Below are positions 9,159 through 19,078 of a DNA stretch of 39,103 nt, piece after piece (position 1 is the stretch's first letter; every line of letters starts with the position of its first letter). The stretch lies in contig CAJNDS010001668.1 in the NCBI GenBank assembly GCA_905221605.1, positions 1,567,276-1,606,378 of the forward strand. The letters are read 5' to 3'. The position numbers and the translations under genes were made by a program. The notes beneath the pieces were generated by a model, which did no database searches, had not been told where the DNA came from, and was given only the letters and a program-made list of their open reading frames with translations. The DNA is from Symbiodinium natans. Taxonomy: Eukaryota; Sar; Dinophyceae; Suessiales; Symbiodiniaceae.

Positions 9159-9258
9159 GTTTAGGGTTTAGGGTTTAGGGTTTAGGGTTTAGGGTTTAGG
9201 GTTTAGGGTTTAGGGTTTAGGGTTTAGGGTTTAGGGTTTAGGGTTTAGGGTTTAGAGC
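9159..9258. repeat. perfect G-strand telomere-like array
   Basis: Fourteen TTTAGGG heptamers, uninterrupted, beginning at a putative splice donor. Confidence 0.95.
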
Positions 9259-9407
9259 CCTGGCGAATAGCAGGGCATGAAACTGGGGACGGGCCGTAAA
9301 GCAGTGCGCAGCTTGCAGAACTCTTAGGAATCTGACCCCTACATTCTAAACCCTGCGGGTCCCTGAAACAGAAGCTTCGATCTACCCTTAAGACCGATAA
9401 CCTTTCT

Positions 9408-9485
9408 AAACCCTAAACCCTAAACCCTAAATCCTAAACCCTAAACCCTAAACCCTAAACCCTAAACCCTAAACCCTAAACCCTG
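9408..9485. repeat. C-strand telomere-like array
   Basis: Eleven CCCTAAA units with one CCCTAAAT. Confidence 0.93.
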
Positions 9486-9712
9486 GATATTCAACTTGAT
9501 TCCACATGCAAGTGCGATGAGTCAGCCACCGCCGGAGAAACAAAAGCAAAAGACAAAAATAAAGCCGGTGTGTGTCTCTTATTGTAACCCCAGTAGCAAC
9601 TACCCGCGAAGCTTCAGTTGGAATTTTGGGGCATGGCATTGTCAAGTTCCTCAACAACCTGAAACCCTGAAGCCTACACTAGAGCTGCTGGTCTACCCAT
9701 TCACTAAACCCC

Positions 9713-9780
9713 AAACCCGTAAACCCTAAACCCGAAAGGGCCCGAAACCCGAAACCCTGAACTCTAAACCCTAAACCCTT
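9713..9780. repeat. mixed C-strand telomere-like array
   Basis: CCCTAAA, CCCGAAA and CCCGTAAA units upstream of the exon at 9790. Confidence 0.75.
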
Positions 9781-9789
9781 TGTCTCGAG

Positions 9790-9837
9790 GTGACACAGCC
9801 ACGGCCACTCCGGCGCTCGATGTCCTTCTGATCATTG
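9790..9837 (+). CDS. candidate 48 bp internal exon
   Basis: Acceptor TTTGTCTCGAG and donor ATTG|GTGATG. The open frame reads DTATATPALDVLLII. A C-strand array lies upstream and a G-strand array downstream. Confidence 0.38.
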
Positions 9838-9849
9838 GTGATGTAGGCT

Positions 9850-9925
9850 GAGGGTTTAGGGTTTAGGGTTTAGGGTTTAGGGTTTAGGGTTTAGGGTTTA
9901 GGGTTTAGGGTTGAGGGTTGGAGGT

Positions 9926-9985
<60 letters not shown>

Positions 9986-9988
9986 GGT
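9850..9988. repeat. G-strand array switching from TTTAGGG to TTGAGGG
   Basis: Nine TTTAGGG units are followed by about ten GGGTTGA units, another locally homogenised variant. Confidence 0.93.
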
Positions 9989-10067
9989 TTATCTGCGAGC
10001 ACATGCACGCTTAGTCAATGTGACGTGTCGTCACGAAACTTCTGGGTTGGATCGGCAGTAGGAGAAA

Positions 10068-10207
10068 TCTAAGGGCAGTCACAGGCCCTTAATATGGTCC
10101 CCAACCTCCTTTAACGGGTTCTGAACAATTGGTTTCAAAAGAAGCGGTATGTAAGGGGTCCCCTTTCTAGAGGCTCCAGACTAAGGGACCATGTAACGAC
10201 CCTAAGA
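10068..10207. mobile_element. TIR element, family B copy 1
   Basis: A 140 bp element. The left end TCTAAGGGCAGTCACAGG is inverted, imperfectly, at the right end (CATGTAACGACCCTAAGA). It shares the internal block TAAGGGGTCCCCTTT with the copy at 26876-27008. Non-autonomous, no ORF. Confidence 0.65.
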
Positions 10208-10333
10208 GAGAATGGTGCCTGGCAGTTTGAGTCTATAGGTCAAGGCTTTTCGCGTAGACGTATGTCGTGTTCTTCCTTTGGAGGTCATAGTGCTACTGCT
10301 TCGCTGGCCCTCCGACAGCCGTCGTCCGCGAAA

Positions 10334-10397
10334 ACCCTAAACCCTAAACCCTAAACCCTAAACCCTAAACCCTAAACCCTAAACCCTAAACCCTAAC
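10334..10397. repeat. C-strand telomere-like array
   Basis: Nine CCCTAAA units. Confidence 0.93.
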
Positions 10398-10439
10398 TTG
10401 GTTGACGACCTACTGCCGAGCCATAACATCCTGGAGAAT
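10396..10439 (+). CDS. candidate exon, unknown protein
   Basis: Reads NLVDDLLPSHNILEN, ending at a donor AGAAT|GTTTGAG. No AG separates it from the upstream C-strand array, so the 5' border is unexplained. Confidence 0.3.
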
Positions 10440-10671
10440 GTTTGAGCAGCTTCCGTGGGGTGTGTGTCCTTGAATTTCGCACCCGACCGGGGGGCAGCTT
10501 GAAGGGATTCGGGCCTAGGGTTTAGGGTTTAGGGCTTAGGGCTTAGGGGTTAGCCCTAGCCCCCCCCACCCGCCACCCGAAAAGCACTTGGGTCAAGAAC
10601 CCTGAAACCTAAACGTTCAGGACATAGGTTTGAGGTTTTATGGCTAAGGGTCTGGGGCCCACATCAAAGTA

Positions 10672-11285
10672 CAGTGAAAACGTTGTATAAGAGAACGATT
10701 TCCGCCGGTAGGGTACCCAAAGTTACTTAGCTTCCATTATGCAATGTACCCAGGGGGGGGGGGTAGTTGAACTAGGGTAGGCTTAGTTTCTTGAGTTGTT
10801 TCTTAAGGCCGTCCGCTGTACCACGAGACCAAACCCACATAGACAGGCAGCCTTTCGCAAGCTGAAAAACCTCAAAAACCTAACTCCCCGCAAAAGGTCC
10901 ACCCCTTACTCAGAGTTCACGCCCTGAAACCCTCCAAAAACCTGACTCCCCCGCAAAAAGTCGCCCCCCCCCCCGGACGGAGTTTCAGGCCTTGAACCCT
11001 CCAAAAACCTGACCTTTGCGGGGGTCAGGTTTTTGAGGGTTTCAGGTCTTAAAACCTCCAAAACCTGTCCACTCTCTGTCGGTTCCCAGTTGTCGGACCT
11101 TTTGCGGGTGAGTGGTGTTGAGGACCTTTTGCGGGGCAATCAGGTTTTTGGGGGTGTTGAAGCATGCAAAACGCCCGCTCGGTTGAAAGGCCCCCTAGTT
11201 AAAAAGCACCCGCAAATCGCACAAAATCGCCGGATCTAGGGGCATAGCTTCTTATACAATGGTTTCTTATACAGTGGTTTCACTG
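10672..11285. mobile_element. TA-flanked inverted-repeat element, Tc1/mariner-like MITE
   Basis: A 614 bp element. Ends CAGTGAAAACGTTGTATAAG and (reverse complement) CAGTGAAACCACTGTATAAG are about 80% identical and each is flanked by a TA dinucleotide, as expected for Tc1/mariner-type insertion. The interior (about 10,880-11,150) holds four copies, in both orientations, of a motif containing CCTCCAAAAACCTGAC. No transposase is encoded. Confidence 0.7.
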
Positions 11286-11386
11286 TAACAGAAGACAAGC
11301 CCTGACCCCCGAGAGGACGAAGTAAACTGAGGGAAAGGATGCCCAACGTCCCCAGAGCTGACGAGGACCCCGGCAACTCAAATCCT

Positions 11387-11443
11387 TTAAACCCTAAACC
11401 CTAAACCCTAAACCCTAAACCCTAAACCCTAAACCCTAAACCC
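11387..11443. repeat. C-strand telomere-like array
   Basis: Eight CCCTAAA units. Just upstream, 11,340-11,380 reads MPNVPRADEDPGNSNP on the plus strand, a possible small exon with no clear borders. Confidence 0.93.
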
Positions 11444-11516
11444 TTAATTAATATTCTCCTAAGATGGCCTGTACTAGTTGCCAAACACTGAAAATGTCTT
11501 CCTCAGAAGGTCAGTA

Positions 11517-11564
11517 TGGGGATCATTACCTCAATTTTCTGGCGGCAGTCTTAAGCAAATCGTG
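11517..11564 (+). CDS. candidate 48 bp internal exon ending at GTTTAGGG
   Basis: Acceptor AAAATGTCTTCCTCAG (good pyrimidine tract). The frame reads GQYGDHYLNFLAAVLSKS. The donor at 11565 is GTTTAGGGTTTAGGG. C-strand array upstream, G-strand array downstream. Both borders and the frame are convincing; the product is unknown. Confidence 0.5.
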
Positions 11565-11640
11565 GTTTAGGGTTTAGGGTTTAGGGTGTAGGGTCTAGGG
11601 TTTAGGGTGTAGGGTTTAGGGTTTAGGGTTTAGGATTTGG
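11565..11640. repeat. G-strand telomere-like array starting at a splice donor
   Basis: TTTAGGG with GTGTAGGG and TCTAGGG variants. Confidence 0.88.
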
Positions 11641-12055
11641 GTGAACCCCCTGTTTGGGGAACGTTTGGGACCGCATGATACTCTGACGTGACCATGAGAT
11701 GGGTTCAAAGCTTGCCTGAACAAGAAGTTTACTGCTCAGGATTTAGGGTTTAGGGTTTAGGGTTTTCGGGTTGAGGGTTTAGGGTTTAGGGCCACCTCGG
11801 CGCTCGCAAATCAAAGAAATTTGTGTAGAATCCCACGGGAGATCCTTGGAGAGCACACCGCCCCTCTGAATGCCACACCTTCATTGGGTCCACGCCCCAA
11901 ATTCCCCTTTAGGGGTTTGCGAAACACCGGGGGCCCCCAATTAGGGATCCTCTTAAGGACCCCAAGAAGGCACGCCCTATTTTCGGAAACCCCCCCCCCC
12001 CCATTTGCTGCCCTGAACCCCCCACACTCCTAACCCCGCAACCCAGAAATTCCCA

Positions 12056-12168
12056 ACCCCTAAACCCCTAAACCCCTAAACCCCTAAACCCCAAACCCCA
12101 AACCCCAAACCCTAAACCCTAAACCCCAAACCCCAAACCCTGGCCCCCTTATAAACCCTAAACCCTGA
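12056..12168. repeat. C-strand array with CCCCTAAA and CCCCAAA units
   Basis: Octamer and heptamer variants; ends 28 bases before the acceptor at 12195. Confidence 0.9.
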
Positions 12169-12195
12169 AGAACACGCGGAAGCCTTACCCCGCAG

Positions 12196-12276
12196 CTGCA
12201 CCTTGGTGAACGTCAGATGCCTGTCAGAGCCTGATGGGCTCCTAACCAGGTCAATGGCAAAGGAAGCAGAGATGGG
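12196..12276 (+). CDS. candidate 81 bp internal exon ending at GTTTAGGG
   Basis: Acceptor GCCTTACCCCGCAG and donor ATGGG|GTTTAGGG. The frame is open throughout: CTLVNVRCLSEPDGLLTRS, then MAKEAEMG. C-strand array upstream, G-strand array downstream. No family is recognised. Confidence 0.5.
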
Positions 12277-12395
12277 GTTTAGGGTTTAGGGTTTGGGGTT
12301 TAGGGTGTTAGGGCTTAGGGCTTTGGGCTTTGGGAGTTTAAGGTTTGGGGCTTGCGGTTTAGGGTTTGGGGTTTAGGGTTTGGGGTCTAAGGCCA
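12277..12395. repeat. G-strand telomere-like array, degenerate
   Basis: TTTAGGG, TTTGGGG and CTTAGGG units. Confidence 0.82.
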
Positions 12396-12661
12396 CAATG
12401 GGGTCCCTATGTATACACAAGGGCCCAAGATGTAGATCAACTCCAATATGGCTTAAAGGTTCGTGGGCAGAAAATCGTAGATTACAGCCTAAAATCTAAA
12501 CCTCAACAAGGGTTCCAGCATGTTTGAACAAAACTTTTATGAATGTGTTGAAGATGCAAGCTTCGGTGGTTGAAAAGGTCTCTCTGCAACATGTCGTAGG
12601 GTAGTGTTCAGGGTGCAGGGTTTGGGCTTTCAATATTCGGAGAGCTTGCCTGCCCTGGCAC

Positions 12662-12820
12662 TTGCAAATTCAACTACATGTTGCCAGAATATTGGCCGCA
12701 TTGCCTTTCGCCCTGGAGGACGAACAGACCATAGGCGCAAACAGCTTTGTGGGTGCATGCAACCCTTGGTATCAACAGCCCTCAACCTGTTGCGGCTCTC
12801 GTCTTGTGATTGTTGAGAGG
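12662..12820 (+). CDS. candidate exon, unknown protein
   Basis: A long open plus-strand frame reads LHVARILAALPFALEDEQTI, then GANSFVGACNPWYQQPSTCC. It runs into a C-rich tract (12,825-12,990) where translation becomes Pro-rich and not credible. Borders are not defined. It lacks the flanking-array arrangement of the other islands. Confidence 0.28.
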
Positions 12821-12824
12821 CCTT

Positions 12825-12990
12825 CCCCCCCCCCCCCCCGGCCGCCCCCCAAGCCCCCCATCCATCCCTACCCCAGCACCTCCCCTCTTCCCGCCGCCCT
12901 CCTCCACCCCTACCCCACCCCACGTGTTGCCATCCCCTGCCCCTGCTCCTGCCCTCCATGTCCCTGCCCTGCATTTTCTCCTGCCCTGCC
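12825..12990. repeat. C-rich low-complexity tract
   Basis: Irregular runs of C with CCCCTACC-like units. The Pro-rich or Gly-rich frames it creates are compositional artefacts. Confidence 0.8.
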
Positions 12991-13488
12991 ATTAGTCAGA
13001 TTCGATACGACAGCCAGGATGATGACACAAGACTGCCAGTCGCGCAACCCCAAAGACCTTCGAAACCCTAAATCTTAATTAAAGCCTGCAACCTTGAACA
13101 AGCAGAAATGAAAATTCAGCGGATAGTAAATGAGTCTGGGGGGTCAGGTCCCTTCACGGTGATGCGATGCAGCGCAGCAATTACACTCTGGCATTCGGCT
13201 GTGTCCGTTCCGCCAAATCTCCGGAACAGAAGGCTTCATACCCTACCCGTAGCCTCAAAACACCCTCTAAAAGGGAGATGTACCTCAAGTATAGCCGATA
13301 CATGTGCCTTGTACAGTAAATGTATGCTCGAGGGAAACCTGAAACCCTATTTTTGCAGGGTTTGGGGGTGAGAAAGTGCTCTACTGCAATCGTTAGACAA
13401 CTAAGGGTTGCTCCACAATAGGTCCCTCCTGGCTGTCCTTTTCGAGTTCATCCCCTCCCCTGATACTAAACTCGCCCTAAGTTAGGGT

Positions 13489-13522
13489 TCAGGGTTTAGG
13501 GTTTAGGGTTTAGGGTTTAATT
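13489..13522. repeat. G-strand telomere-like array
   Basis: Four TTTAGGG units. The flanking 13,080-13,480 has an open plus frame from 13,108 but no recognisable protein. Confidence 0.8.
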
Positions 13523-13877
13523 AGGGTATACTCTTCGCACATGGGGGACGAGATGGGGGACCCGTCTTGAAACAGCAAGTAGCAGCTGAGGGATGAGTGA
13601 GCAGCCTCGGCCAGGAGGGGCTTACTAGAGGTACTGCTTCGGGTTTGGGGTTTAGGGGTTTAGGGGTTAGGGTTTAGGGTAGGTTTGGGGTTTGGGGTTT
13701 AGGGTTTTGGGGTTGAGGGTGTATATCGGTTCTGGCTGACGAGTTAGGGTCAAGATTGATATGGCATCCAGTGATTCCTTTGGGCCCCCGGCCCAAAGGC
13801 ATCAACATCTCGGCGACCCTAAACCCTAAAACCCCACGCCCTGTAAACCCTACACCCTGACTTGCACTGCCTCACAG

Positions 13878-14030
13878 ATGCCGCTCGAGCAAAAGCCTCG
13901 TCCGATGGATTTCTGAATTCTGTGAGGCGCGCCTGATTTGCCAAGTTGTCGTTACGGCTTCCAAAAGGTTGCATACACGCAGGAGCCTGGACGGTCCTCC
14001 ATACAAGAATCAGCCTACACCGTCAAGGCC
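13878..14030 (+). CDS. two candidate exons joined by a 61 bp canonical intron
   Basis: The first exon, 13878-13921, follows TTGCACTGCCTCACAG and reads AARAKASSDGFLNS. The donor is GTGAGG at 13922. The intron 13922-13982 is 61 bp and ends GCATACACGCAG. The second exon starts at 13983 and reads EPGRSSIQESAYTVKA before TAG at 14031-14033. The junction is phase 0 and keeps one frame, which supports the model. The TAG may be a real stop, or the exon may end at a GC donor (CAAG|GCCTAG). A C-strand array follows at once. Confidence 0.5.
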
Positions 14031-14033
14031 TAG

Positions 14034-14100
14034 CCCTAAACCCTAAACCCTAAACCCTAAACCCTAAACCCTAAACCCTAAACCCTAAACCCTAAACCCT
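14034..14100. repeat. C-strand telomere-like array
   Basis: Nine perfect CCCTAAA units. Confidence 0.95.
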
Positions 14101-14380
14101 CGACTTTGAAGGGGCATGCCTTGCTCTGAAGCTCCTGAACACCTGAAAACAGCCCCACCCCCCAACTAAACCCGGATCCAAACGACGCCACCTGTGCCCA
14201 CCAGTATACACCCTAAACCCGAAACTCCTAGGGCTCGTTCTTTTGGAGGGGGTGCAGGGGAGGGGAGGCGGGGGCAGGATACTCAGACAATCAGCCATAA
14301 CACCCTAGTTATATGTTGGAGGGCGAATAGGAATACATGTGTGTGTAGGGTTCCTTGTAGTATAAGTACTGGTGGCTGTC

Positions 14381-14470
14381 CCTAAACCCTAAACCCTAAA
14401 CCCTAAACCCTAAACCCTAAACCCTAAACCCTAAACCCTAAACCCTAAACCCTAAACCCTAAACCCTAAT
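14381..14470. repeat. C-strand telomere-like array
   Basis: Twelve to thirteen perfect CCCTAAA units. Confidence 0.95.
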
Positions 14471-14534
14471 GGGGGAAAGCTGGTTGGATCTTGGTTGACC
14501 CATGTTGTGGGCCAAGCTGGTTTCTTGGCTTCAG

Positions 14535-14570
14535 TCGAGTCCTCATAGTTTGGCAACCAAGAGGGCCCAG
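14535..14570 (+). CDS. candidate 36 bp micro-exon ending at GTTTAGGG
   Basis: Acceptor GGTTTCTTGGCTTCAG and a strong donor GCCCAG|GTTTAGGG. The frame is exactly 12 codons, SSPHSLATKRAQ. C-strand array upstream, G-strand array downstream. Confidence 0.45.
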
Positions 14571-14634
14571 GTTTAGGGTTTAGGGTTTAGGGTTTAGGGT
14601 TTGGGGTTTAGGGTTTAGGGTTTAGGGTTTAGGG
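14571..14634. repeat. G-strand telomere-like array starting at a splice donor
   Basis: Nine units, one TTTGGGG. Confidence 0.92.
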
Positions 14635-14876
14635 CCAGAACCTAGTTGAAGATTTCGATCATCGACCATCATCAGAACCTTAAGCCCCAAAGCCTAATCT
14701 TCTAACTTCTTGTCGAGGACTCTTCCAAGCAAATGCAAGTCATGGCTGCATGTCCCTACGCATGTGTCAGGAAGGGACGTTTCACCAATTCTACAGATTG
14801 TTGCTCGTGCCTTCGGCCCCTGCAACTGTCCTGACCCTAAGGCGTCCTCACCCTAAAGCCGAAAATCTGAACCCGG

Positions 14877-14916
14877 TTTAGGGTTTAGGGTTTAGGGTTT
14901 AGGGTTTAGGGTTTAA
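14877..14916. repeat. G-strand telomere-like array
   Basis: Five TTTAGGG units. The sequence upstream, from 14,800 (IVARAFGPCNCPD after TTCTACAG), may be a small exon. Confidence 0.88.
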
Positions 14917-15027
14917 CGCCTAAACCCGGAATTCGATTTCCATTCCTAAGCCCTGACTCTCAGCCCGAGGCGCCCCCTTTCAACCCTCAAACCTTGACCC
15001 CCCAATGCAAAAGTCGGTTGGCTCATA

Positions 15028-15210
15028 GGGTTTAGGGTTTAGGTGTTAGGGTTTAGGGTTTTGGGGTTTAGGGTTTATATATCGGCTTTATGGGGTTCGC
15101 AGGGTTCATCGGGCTTACAGGCGTTTACAGGGTTCATAGGGCTTACAGGGTTTATGGGGTTTATTATGGGGTTTTGGGGTTTAGGGGGTTTAGGGTGGTT
15201 TCAGGGCTTA
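15028..15210. repeat. degenerate G-strand array
   Basis: TTTAGGG, CTTACAGGG, TTTATGGGG and TTCATAGGG units, strongly diverged. Confidence 0.6.
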
Positions 15211-15461
15211 CCTGTGACTTAGTCGGTCATACCTCCGAAATGTAGTGCCTGGTCGCTTGCATGGGCACCCTATATATAGAGGCTCCCCACATGACAGTGG
15301 AACCCCAAAAGAGACCCTAACCACTAAACCCTAAGCCCTAAACCCTAAACCTTAAACCCTAAACCCACAAACCCTAAACCCATGGTCAGTTCTCTAAATG
15401 GTACCTCTTTTGGGGTTACAATCCTAAGGTAGCCCTTACTATTTCGGGTACCCACAGAGGA

Positions 15462-15628
15462 CCCTACTTGGAGGTTCATGGTACTTAGTAACCCAAATAC
15501 AACCCTATTAGGGTACTTAAGGGGCTTATAAGTGGGTGAAAACTACACTTATCATTGGGTTATAAGTACCCTAAACCCTAAACCCCAAACTCTAAACCTC
15601 AAAATTGGGTTACTAAGTCTCCAAGTAA
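15462..15628. mobile_element. palindromic MITE-like element
   Basis: A perfect 14-base inverted repeat, ACTTAGTAACCCAA at 15483-15496 and its complement at 15605-15618, extends outward to TACTTGGAG on both sides after a 9-base insertion on the left. Inside, GGGTACTTA and TAAGTACCC form a second nested palindrome around a few CCCTAAA units. Confidence 0.6.
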
Positions 15629-15719
15629 TTCTGAGAACTGACCACATTGTAGAGTACAACATGACGCAGAAGACTTGTCAGCGCTAGTAAGCCCCGAAGA
15701 AAAGCCTAAGTCTAGACCC

Positions 15720-15815
15720 AAAACCCTAAACCCTAAACCCTAAACCCTAAACCCTAAACCCTAAACCCTAAACCCTAAACCCTAAACCCTAAACCCTAAA
15801 CCCTAAACCCTAAGC
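15720..15815. repeat. C-strand telomere-like array
   Basis: Thirteen CCCTAAA units. Confidence 0.95.
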
Positions 15816-15835
15816 CCCGGACTAGCAGGATGCCA

Positions 15836-15949
15836 TGTTTGAACGTCGGCAGCATGCCGATTGCGGGCTTAACAGCTCTCCTTTTTTCGCGCGAGACTTC
15901 ACCAGGTTGAGATCTAGAGCGGAACCCTGTGGTGGTGGAGGCATCCCAT
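15836..15949 (+). CDS. candidate 114 bp internal exon, unknown protein
   Basis: Acceptor CGGACTAG and donor CCCAT|GTAGGGTTTAGG. One frame is open for 38 codons: QDAMFERRQHADCGLNSSPF, then FARDFTRLRSRAEPCGGGG. C-strand array upstream, G-strand repeats downstream. No family is recognised. Confidence 0.42.
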
Positions 15950-16099
15950 GTAGGGTTTAGGTTTAGAGGTTAGGGTTTAGGGTTCACTCTATGTAAACCT
16001 TCTAAGCCTTACAACCCTATGAAAACCGAACCCTGTTCACCCTATGTAAACCTTCTGAGCCTTAAAGCTCTATGAAACCCCCCCCCCCCCCCCCCACAA

Positions 16100-16620
16100 C
16101 CCCAAGAAATGCACACGTTCAACCCTATAGGCCCCATGAACCTGGCTTCTAAAGTTTAGAGGGTGTAGGGTTCAGGTTTTAGTTCAGGACCCTTTTCCCC
16201 TTAATCTACTATGGTTAGACCTTGAGCTACGTTGCCCTGTGTTGCCCTTTGTGCCTTCTTCGGCGTAGGTACCCATGGTCCGATGTGACCCCGAAAATAG
16301 CATCCTTTTTGTATGCGTTTCTCGGGGACCCTTGATATCAGTCCCCATTGTGGAATTGTTTCCTGTTTTGGGGCTTCGGGTTTCGTCATGTGCATTTGTG
16401 AGTCAGCTCTTCCTGTACTGGCGAAGCTCGCTGTGATCTCCGGGCTTACCCTAAGTCCAAATCCTCCGTCGCGTCCGAGGAGCATCAAAGAGACCCAGCA
16501 TCGAAAGCCATCCGGAGACTGTGCAACACTCACCGACGACATTGTGCGAGTTCCTTTAAGGCTAGTTTGAAGCTGGTTAGGCGTCGAAGCAGTTCCCAAA
16601 CACCAAACCCCAAACCCTAA
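16100..16620. other. unassigned stretch
   Basis: Overlapping open frames exist on both strands (16201-16599 minus, 16313-16570 plus). Neither has recognisable motifs or clear splice borders. A C run lies at 16078-16095. Confidence 0.4.
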
Positions 16621-16773
16621 ACCCTAACCCGAAAAGCTAAACCATGAACTGTACAGGGGACAAAAGCAAACAAGCTCGAGGACAGGGATTTCTCTCGTGT
16701 TGCTGCCTTGGAGCCCTGAGAGAGGCGACCCCTCCCCCGCAAAAGAATACAAGAATAGAATTAAAGACCTGAG

Positions 16774-17290
<517 letters not shown>

Positions 17291-17308
17291 CACACCTGCC
17301 ACCGACAG

Positions 17309-17403
17309 GCGTCCATGCTGGGATATCACGAGCTGATGTTCCCACTGGCGCAGACCCTACGGAACATCATCACCCACCAGGCCTCCTGTGCCGTGTGGTG
17401 CAG
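17309..17403 (+). CDS. candidate internal exon upstream of the retroelement
   Basis: Acceptor CCTGCCACCGACAG. The frame reads ASMLGYHELMFPLAQTLRNI, then ITHQASCAVWCR, with nearly all third bases G or C. The 3' side TGCAG|GC would be a GC donor. The next good exon on the same strand is at 28172, so the retroelement may sit in this exon's downstream intron. Confidence 0.42.
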
Positions 17404-17721
17404 GCTTCTGAACCCGCATACCCGATTTAGGAGGGCTTCAAGGCCCAAGTATACCCATTTAGGTACATGGACCCTTAGGGTAAGGAGCAGCGTAGGAGCA
17501 GCGTAGGGTTTCAATGGTTGTAGGACTGGCTGAATTTGAGAACAAGTCCATGAGACACAGTCGCAAGCAGGCAGGCGGGCCCCCAAGCCTTAGTGCTCAC
17601 ATGGAGGTATGTTGACCACAATATATATGCATGTATTGAGTTTGGCAGGCATGGGTGTACATTGATCATTCAATGCTTCCCACATTCTGCCATTTGGGAT
17701 CAAGCAATCTGAGATTGGCAG

Positions 17722-18423
17722 TTGAGCCAAAACGGCAGATTGAGCTTTTGCTTTTTGGGGGGTGTTGCCCCCCCATGTATGGCTTACGATGCACTGGGGT
17801 TTCGTGCGCGCGCTGTGCACACTGAGAGGACCCTCATGGCTGCAGCAGCCTATATGGACTGGAGTGCGGAGTTGCGCCGCCTCCATGACCTTTGTCAAGG
17901 CAGGGACGTCTTGCATCATTGGTGCCAGGCCTGTGAGATTCAGCATTTCCCGCCGCATTTTGACAGGATTCCTGAGTTGCCAGGAGTTCTGCCACCGGTC
18001 CGAGTCGCAGCTTGCACTGCTCAGGACTGTCGATGCTGCCAAGAAGGCCAGGACGGGTTCCAATTTCCATGGATTGGTGCTTACCCTCGGCAAGCCGCGC
18101 TTGTCCAGGCGGGTGTTGACCCGAGGCAGGGCTCAAGTTAAGTTTCCCATGAGCTGCTTTCTGAGGATGAGGTGTTGGAGGACCATGAGCGCTTGGCCAC
18201 AGCTGAGGACCTTCGGCGAGTGTGGCGCCTTTGGCAGCAGGGCAATAGCGTTGGAGGGAGCCGGCCTACGAGCCTGTTGCCAGTCGTGACACAGAGATCT
18301 TGGATCCCGTGGCCAGAGCCAGCCGCACCTTGTGGATATGGCTCGGCAGTCTCGAGGCAGGCCTGCCGGTGCCGTGTGTGCCAAGAGTGCAGTCGGACAT
18401 GCCCCAACTGTCATGCTGAGTAG
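17722..18423 (+). pseudogene. retroelement ORF1, 5' segment with in-frame stop
   Basis: The frame is open from upstream of 17722 to a TAA at 18139-18141 and again to TAG at 18421-18423. It has RNY-like codon texture (for example DWSAELRRLHDLCQGRD before the stop, DHERLATAEDLRRVWRLWQQ after it). From about 18255 a different frame looks coding (TEILDPVARASRTLWIWLGS) up to TGA at 18417. The 5' part of ORF1 is therefore broken by one stop and at least one frame change in this copy, or contains an unrecognised intron. No domain was identified. The hairpin at 17757-17773 lies at its start. Confidence 0.4.
17757..17773 (+). other. GGTGTTG hairpin 1
   Basis: Six G, loop TGTTG, then six C: a perfect 6 bp stem at the 5' side of ORF1. 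One of five hairpins in the element that share the apical GGTGTTG-N-CC. Confidence 0.5.
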
Positions 18424-19078
18424 GCTGGCCCTGGCGCTCTTGGGGGCAGGTTGCTTGCTGCCGGCCTCCAGCCCAGTGCAGTCTATGGAGGAGCTTGCAG
18501 GCCAGGAGGCATTGGCAGGCGCCGGGCCGGAGGCGACGGCGGCCCGTGTGGCCCGGTGGAGGGCAAGGGTCGGAGCGCAGGCCGAGGAGGACTTTGCCTT
18601 CGCGTTCTACAGTTTTGACAATGCCCTGCAGGTGGCGGGGCCGGAGGTGGCAGCTTCTTGGCAGGAAGTACGCGGTCGTCTGCGTGATGCCTCAGGGTTG
18701 GCTCTGGTCCATGCTGCGGCTGAGGCTGGTGCTCAAGTGAGTTCCCCTTCACGCCCTCCATTGCCCAGACGTTATAAGCCCGTCCCGCCAGGAGGGCGGA
18801 TCAAGCAGCAGGCTGCGGTGCCCAAGGCCAAGGACGGCATCACTGAGGCTATGATCCGAGAGCTCACGGACCTCCTGGTGGACGCACACTGCCGCCGCCC
18901 GAAAGGGGGGTTGACCTCCGAAAGGGGCCTCTGTCCATCGTCTGGTGGTGACCCAGGCGAGTCACACGGAGCCGGTGACTTTCCGCAATGTGATTCGTAC
19001 ATTGAGGGGGCTCTATCATTTCCAGGTCCTTCGAGGGCGTCTTCAAGGTTTGGAGGAGGTCGAGCCGGTCGATGTTGA
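18332..19078 (+). pseudogene. retroelement ORF1, second segment
   Basis: A frame-2 segment, credible from about 18413 to 18905. It begins MLSRLALALLGAGC (a hydrophobic start that could mimic a signal peptide, probably by chance). It continues through an Ala/Glu-rich helical stretch to a basic part (RYKPVPPGGRIKQQ) and ITEAMIRELTDLLVDA. The reading then has to move to the frame of the next segment near 18905-18915, next to a run of six G inside a short duplicated GAAAGGGG block. The remaining residues to 19078 are out of frame with the likely protein. Function unknown. Confidence 0.4.
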
